A stretch of DNA of 64,000 nucleotides, taken from assembly GCA_963989385.1 (NCBI GenBank), contig OZ022509.1:77584667-77648666 (forward strand), read 5' to 3'. The position numbers and the translations under genes are program-made. Of this stretch, positions 58,444-64,000 are shown one piece after another. The stretch's first letter is position 1; every line of letters starts with the position of its first letter. The notes below the pieces were generated by a model. The model was not told the DNA's origin. It did not search any database and worked only from the letters and a program-made list of their open reading frames with translations. The stretch comes from Ctena decussata (lineage: Eukaryota; Mollusca; Bivalvia; Lucinida; Lucinidae).

Positions 58444-58597
58444 CATGGAAATACTGAGTAATTCTCAGAACTGGGTCTTGTCTGTCCATACATTCACGGT
58501 AAATACATGTTTACAAGCTGTAGGCAGAATGTTATTACAATATGATCCACAGTTTCTGAATCCATTTCCTCCAATTTCCCAACATCAAAGCTGTTAA

Positions 58598-58690
58598 TAA
58601 TAATAATAATAATAATAGACTTTATTTACAGAGGGAAATACACATTTAGTTAAACACTAATCTTCCATGTGGCCCTTTCTTAAATGTAGT
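58598..58690 (-). mobile_element. LINE 3' end with (TTA)n tail
   Basis: On the minus strand GTGTATTTCCCTCTGTAAAT and AATAAAGTC lead into (TAT)n. Only the extreme 3' end is present. Confidence 0.55.
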
Positions 58691-58747
58691 CGCAATGTGA
58701 CAGAAAAAAAAAAGAAACAGAAAAAAGCATGCAGCATGTCATTAATT

Positions 58748-58950
58748 CAGTGCTCCAGATAAGAAGGGGTAACAAAGATAATTTAGGGATAATTATCCAT
58801 ATTTCCTGATTAAATCATATTTTGTGACCCATCATTAGAACCGTCTCGTCGAGACGGTTCTAATGAGGGGTCACAATATATGCTTTCGTTGAGAAATAAG
58901 AAAAATTATCTTTGAATTATCCTCAATACCCACTCTTATCTGGAGCTCTG
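58748..58950. mobile_element. 203-bp foldback MITE, intact reference copy
   Basis: The TIRs CAGTGCTCCAGATAAG/CTTATCTGGAGCTCTG enclose an almost complete palindrome with the centre GAACCGTCTCGTCGAGACGG. It is the intact counterpart of the split copy at 13283-21164. No clear target duplication is left. Confidence 0.85.
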
Positions 58951-59524
58951 TGTTATCATGATAGAAACTTGAGCCCTTTGTTTTCATTTCCACATTATTT
59001 CCTGGCATCTCTAACTAAGGATTTGTTCTCTTCTCACCATTTTTTAACCTATCTCTCTTGACCCCCTCCACACCACAACAGTGTTTCCCCCAGACTGAAA
59101 AAGGGGCAGGGTGCTGCCAAAAAAAGGGCACTTTTAGCGCGGCAAAGGGCATCTGGAGGGGCAATGTTACTCACGTTGTTCCGCCTTCATCTAATAAATA
59201 ACCTCAAAAGTATGACATTTCAGTGCAGTAACACCACCATTATGTGTTAATATGTGGTGTAATTCAGCAGTACTGTTCATAGTGTTAGTGTGACCAGTCC
59301 ATTGTTGAATTGCTAAAAAAATGTTGAATTGCTAAAAGAAAACCAATCCGGCATTCTCAAACCACAACTACCTCCCCACAATTCCCTCACCCTCAATATA
59401 CACATCCAAAATTGCAACTCGGATGATGGGTCTGATTTGTTCTAGTGATTTTATCAAAGCTGATACTTGTTTACACTCAAAATCTGTCTATCTCAAAACC
59501 AAGTTTAATTCTACACTTAGTATA

Positions 59525-59627
59525 GGTTAGAGGCTATGAAGAGAAATCTTCGCAATTAAGAACCTGAAGCGAGCGTAGCGAGCGGAAGGTTCTTAATTGC
59601 GAAGATTTCTCTTCATAGCCTCTAACC
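59525..59627. repeat. Perfect 41-bp-arm hairpin
   Basis: GGTTAGAGGCTATGAAGAGA... and its exact complement enclose a 21-nt loop (GAAGCGAGCGTAGCGAGCGG). The lack of any mismatch suggests a young or actively corrected palindrome. Confidence 0.93.
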
Positions 59628-59830
59628 GGCTTAGTGTTTGCCCCAGATAATAAACTGATCCTGGTCTGTCCTGTTTTCCAACATCTTTCAGATAATCTTT
59701 TGTGTTTAAAAAAAAAAGAGAAAAAATGATAAATAAAAAAAAATCCCAAAATGACCACTCTCCAATGTACTTTGATTATAGTAATGATGCAACCTCAAAA
59801 CATGTTGCAATATCATGACTGTCCCAAAAT

Positions 59831-59955
59831 AGCTTGGAGAGGAGGGGCTTAATTAGAATACTGCTTTTAAAGTATTTGTCATGCTGTCATTTAGCTTGGA
59901 GAGGAGGAGCATAATTAGAATACTGCTTCTAGAGTGAGTGTCGTGCTGTCATTTA
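59831..59955 (+). repeat. 62-bp tandem duplication
   Basis: AGCTTGGAGAGGAGG...GCTGTCATTT occurs twice in direct succession with a few differences. Confidence 0.88.
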
Positions 59956-60169
59956 TGATTTGCGTTCAGATGACTTTGCACATTTCCATTCATTCAGTTT
60001 TTGGAGCTCAAACATGGCTGGTCACTTTGATTTTCCTTGTTGAATGAGGATTATTTTCTTCTCTTTACACAAATCATAGTTGTTTGATTTGTGTTACGAG
60101 ATGCATCTTATTACAGAGGACAGTTTACATATATATAAAGAGGAGTATTTTGTGATTTTATTTCTCCAT

Positions 60170-60384
60170 TTAAAAAAGGTATGTTGTAGATATTCATTAG
60201 AACTGCCTTTTCGAGGCAATTCTAACAAATATTTACAACATGCTTTAAAACAATGCTGTGGGTACCTATAGAACTGCCTCGTCGAGGCGATTCTAATAAG
60301 TATCCACGTTTTTACACATTAAAAAATAATGTTATGGTTTGCCATAGAACCGCCTCGTCGAGGTGGTTCTAAGGAGTACCATAA
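60170..60384. repeat. Three successive hairpins with one shared core
   Basis: Hairpins at 60170-60248, 60258-60307 and 60332-60384 share the core TAGAACYGCCTCGTCGAGGC, but each has different outer arms that are still complementary to each other (ATGTTGTA/TACAACAT, GTGGGTAC/GTATCCAC, TTATGGT/ACCATAA). Confidence 0.85.
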
Positions 60385-60544
60385 AACACATTTTTATGGA
60401 GAATACTTCCAAATACTCCCTTCATCTGTCCCTCTGTAATGAGAAAAAACCCTCATTCGAGAAATCTACATTGACTTCTAAATCAATTTGACCTGTCATG
60501 TTGAAGCTATTTTTAGACGTGACAAGCCACAGAAGACTGTACAT

Positions 60545-60662
60545 TTCTGATCACTTGAATTTTCAAGTCTTCAGTAGATTTATTGGTGAAGACTCTCTTC
60601 ATGGATAAGTGATGAGTCTACACCAATAAATCTATTGAAAATTTGAAAATTCAGGTGATCTG
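60545..60662. repeat. Foldback with 45-bp arms
   Basis: TGATCACTTGAATTTTCAAG... and ...AAAATTCAGGTGATCTGA are complementary. The inner loop TCTCTTCATGGATAAGTGAT is small. Confidence 0.83.
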
Positions 60663-61726
60663 ATTGGTTTATTATCTAGGGCAAACACTAAGATGAACAT
60701 ACCTACCGTAAGACCTTTCTAGAGTAATTAAATATAAAATAAGGATTGCATATTGTTGCATATCTGGGCCAGTAAATTTGTGAAATCGCAAATTACTGCC
60801 TGGTGACAGCTGTTGAGATGCTAAAGATCGCGGATTTCCCAAGGTACTATTAATAAATTGACTGGTTCTCGTTCCACAGATAGTAAATCTGAATCGGCGT
60901 GAACTAGATAGAAAAAGGCGGGAAACTAATCTTAAAGTGAACGAACCGACTTTCATACACATGAAATCACGGCACCTGTGAAGATTTCATAAGAACTTAT
61001 GATCTGATTAGCCTGCGCACATTTAGCACGATCCGTATCTGTAATGAGCGTACATTATGTATCTGACATGTTTACCGGGAAAATAGATATTGAATCATTG
61101 CATTGTCGTACGCGTCTTAGGCCTCGAATTCCGTAGTAGCGCAACGTGCAAAAATAGTTATCAGTATTGATGCGGCAAGCGGCACCGTTATGGCGAATGA
61201 ATCCCCACCTGCCACACCCTCAACTAGGGCCGTGTCATTATCGGAGTGGGGCATGCGAGTTTAACGGGGCTACCCGTTAATTTCACAGTCGGAAGAGGCT
61301 GGTCACTTTAACGAGAGTCTTTATTGCCCTGGTTACTATCGCCATGTCCGCAATGCATTTGACACCTTTAAAGCCGGTAACCAGCATGTGTTTTCAGTTA
61401 GCGAAGTAATTTTCCACTCCAATTAACCAATTAACACACGACAGTTGGGGTATAGTGAGGTGATAATTGCCACAGATTAATCACCATGATTAGTGTTTAT
61501 TGATGAGCATGTGTACAGATTATCGATCGACGTGAGTTGTCAGTTTTTACAGGTATAGGACACAATGGAACCGAATCACAATAGCAGCGCGAGAAAAGGG
61601 ACTGGTTACTGATATTTTTCGGGCAGAAGGGCGCTTATGAGACATTTTTGGGGGCAGAAGGGCAGGACCAAAAAGGGGCAGGGCGCGGCGCCCCGCCATT
61701 CCGCATTAGGGGAAACACTGCCACAA

Positions 61727-62265
61727 GATTTATCACTTATTCCTAAAATTCTACTCCCTCCCCAACCATTTTAATAAAGGTCTGTTCTGGTTTGGCAACG
61801 TTTGCTTCAATATTAGGTTAACTGTATAAATTGTGGTTATTAGGCCTGATCAATACAGAACTTAATGAATTTTACATTTACTATGATTTATAGCCAGTTT
61901 TATCAACAATTCAGTGAACTAATTGAGAAGTTAAAAGGACTGTAAAAGGTCATAAACTTATGCAAGTGCCATGCAATCAATTGATACAGCCTTAAAGTGA
62001 CAATATACACTTTATGTTGAAGGAACTCTACCATTTTCGGTTTTACAGTGAGTATTTTACCAACCATCTTCATGGGGGTCAGTTCTTACAGGAAAGAATT
62101 TTAACTCCCCTAGCCAGTTCTGAATTTCCATGTAGAAATAGATTTGCATGTTAATACCTTTTTTAAACGGACCACCTTTCAAATATTTTTATAATATTAA
62201 CTCAGAGAGACAGCTCTCGATACCCAGAGTTTGCATACATTAATTTCAGAAGCAATTTTAAATGA
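61727..62265. other. Unique spacer, remnant of a foldback
   Basis: Bases 62070-62105 (GGGGGTCAGTTCTTACAGGA) resemble the GGTGAATGGGTA-family arm. Otherwise nothing is recognised. Confidence 0.4.
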
Positions 62266-62475
62266 GAGCTGTGACATGACAAAACCAACAAAGTAGCATG
62301 TGCGCCTATAGCAAAGACTCAGATCAGCACAGGCATCAGCCAAATCTGATCAGAGTCTTCGCTGTCCGTATGGCACTAGCTTTGACCCTTAGCTACCCTT
62401 TTAAGGATACAGCAAAGACTCTGACCAGACTGGGGGATCATGCCCCAGCTGTGTTGGTTTTGTCAAGTCATGGCT
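62266..62475. mobile_element. TIR element (GAGCCGTGACA family), copy 5
   Basis: Starts GAGCTGTGACATGACAAAAC and ends GTTTTGTCAAGTCATGGCT. It is shorter than the other copies because the right inner arm is partly deleted. Confidence 0.77.
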
Positions 62476-63103
62476 GAATTACGTCTGAAACTGTACAGAT
62501 TGTACTTACAGCTACATTTAAATCCATGGAAGCTCTAAAACTTCCTACTATGCAACCAAATGTTTCCTATCCAAGACTTTCAGTATCCAAAAACTTTTCC
62601 GCATTGTTTAAAACATGGAGTGGAATGAAATGGACAGTGGACTTGCAGGACTTTTTAACAGGACAGTGCAGGGGATGGAGTGTTTATTAGAGAGAGAGCA
62701 ACAGTATATCATAATCTGAAGCTCTGTTTTCCCTCAAATTTTATCAGATTTGTAAAGCACTGAGCTTATCATACTATTCCAATACACAAATATCTACAAT
62801 AAAGATAGTAGTAGTTAATTAGTAGCCAATTAATTAGAGACCCAATTAGCAGGTGCCCTGAGAGAATTTCAGTTGGAGTTCCAGCCATCTCAACACTGAA
62901 CCAACACAGCTGTGTCCATTAAAATGATTGGTCAGATATTGTAGTAGCTGAAAATATTGGGATGGCAATGGTCAAGGTAACAATGTAAAACCCAGTTAAG
63001 ACTGCTCCTTGAGCAGTTTGTTTGAGGCCTGCTTGTTAGCCATTCTCAAAATAATTTGATTATTGAACAGACTATTCGAATTAAAACTAAAATTTCGTTA
63101 ACA
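62476..63103. other. Unique spacer with a half hairpin
   Basis: A decayed member of the GGCAAACAGTGTAGA hairpin family is near 62970-63040. No gene was seen. Confidence 0.45.
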
Positions 63104-63332
63104 TTTAAAGCGCCCAAAATGAAAATACACTTGCAAACAGCCTAGCCCAAGATCAATGCACCCCATAATGAGCCCCTCCCCACTGTTTGTACTCTTTTCT
63201 TTGAATTCTCAGTATGATATGCAGTAGCTTGGAATAAACATTTTTTAGATATTTTTCATACCTAAAATTTTGTAGTCTGCTTTTGTTGATGGTGGGTACT
63301 AGGTTTAAGATGTGGCCCAATGCAAAGGGTCA
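63104..63332. mobile_element. Palindromic MITE (AAGCGCC family), inverted copy 3
   Basis: Begins TTTAAAGCGCCCAAAATGA and includes TTGTAGTCTGCTTTTGTTG, the reverse of the copies at 40942 and 50342. The right end is eroded. Confidence 0.65.
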
Positions 63333-64000
63333 ATGCTGCACATGATTTTTTCCCCCAAACAACAAAACAATTAATTCGGCATCCTTAAAATATGAAATGG
63401 AATTTACTGGGCTGCCAGAGATAAATGTCTGTTCATTCATGGAACTCCTAAAGGAATAAACTTTCTCCCTTTGAGGGACCAAACGCTATCCTGGAAGAAT
63501 GCTATTCCAGACCCTAGTCTAGACCTAGAATGTAGATACCTAGCTTGTCCGTTCCATTCCAGTCCATTCCATTCCAAGCTTTAAAATATGCCATCCAGAG
63601 GTCTGATAACTGAGTAGGCTTTCCCAGGTGAAATGGCTCATACTTCTGACAGAATGACACACATAAAACTTCTCTCACTCACACGAAACAACTGTTCATT
63701 AATTCCAATATTAATTCAGAGAACCCACCTGACTTCTTTCACTCACAATAATTCCAATAATTAAATGTCCCCACACAGATGCCGATACAAATCTGCATTC
63801 ACATGCGTATTACAGATCTATGCAAATCGATCTCTGGACCTGCAGGTTAGCAGGCCAGCGCTTAATCTATTGAGCCACCGGTGGACCCAATGGGTATGGC
63901 ACACGCTTCTATGAACCCTGATGTAACAGAAGCAGCCTCTCCTACATATCAAACTCTGGGAGGACACCAACACCAATGGTAGTAATTATTTCTAATAAGC
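63333..64000. other. Spacer with a family 2 SINE head
   Basis: At 63815-63895 the minus strand reads GGTGGCTCAATAGATTAAGC and GCTGGCCTGCTAACC, a tRNA-like head of SINE family 2. The rest is unrecognised. Confidence 0.5.

Larger units (their letters stand above)
59079..61720. mobile_element. hAT-like element, 2.6 kb, 6-bp TSD
   Basis: The termini CAGTGTTTCCCC and GGGGAAACACTG are typical of hAT ends and are flanked by CCACAA (59073-59078, 61721-61726). Inner subterminal blocks (AAAAAGGGGCAGGG) are shared. No transposase frame is visible. It contains a 62-bp duplication, three GAACCGCCTCGTC hairpins and two larger foldbacks. Confidence 0.78.

Noticed and set aside
60672..60962. 96-residue minus-strand frame
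   Set aside because: Inside a non-autonomous hAT-like element and without transposase motifs such as the hAT dimerisation region.

Overview
The window is eukaryotic, AT-rich and very repeat-dense, and most probably comes from a bivalve mollusc. The main reason is that much of it consists of tandem-core mobile elements with a hairpin head, an internal array of 140-450 bp units, a short ACGG-type microsatellite and a 3' hairpin followed by GTGAGCTAA. This is the layout known for bivalve 'pearl' / HINE (Helentron-like) elements. The species is not determinable from sequence alone.

One host gene is supported. It lies on the minus strand and is seen through three exons with consistent splice sites and phases: a signal-peptide exon (41357-41253), an exon with the first half of an immunoglobulin domain (40099-39976) and an exon with the second half (13225-13023). 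The spliced reading frame gives a secreted or membrane cell-adhesion-type protein whose first Ig domain resembles the L1CAM/neuroglian family. Its second intron is about 26.7 kb and holds most of the window's repeats, including a near-full-length LINE in the same orientation. The gene continues beyond both the last exon seen and possibly upstream of the first.

The LINE (29553 to about 37180, minus strand) has an APE-type endonuclease and a reverse transcriptase in ORF2. Its 5' protein carries an N-terminal eukaryotic-type RNase H1 catalytic domain, a long coiled coil and an SGNH esterase-like domain. About 400 nt further upstream lies an RNase H1 hybrid-binding domain, joined to the catalytic domain by what could be an in-frame 407-nt intron. 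Four small lesions make this copy inactive as sequenced.

Layout: 1-13012 tandem-core elements with one hAT-like insertion and one SINE; 13023-13225 host exon; 13283-21164 a 6-bp-TSD foldback MITE blown up by nested tandem-core elements; 21171-29552 array fragments, TIR elements, SINEs and unique AT-rich sequence; 29553-37180 LINE; 37349-39770 foldbacks and another tandem-core element; 39976-41357 two host exons; 41471-64000 a mosaic of SINEs (at least three tRNA-derived families, many with clear target-site duplications), foldback MITEs, a PIF/Harbinger relic, LINE 3' ends, a 2.6-kb hAT-like element and short hairpins. No rRNA, functional tRNA gene, CRISPR array or bacterial feature was found.
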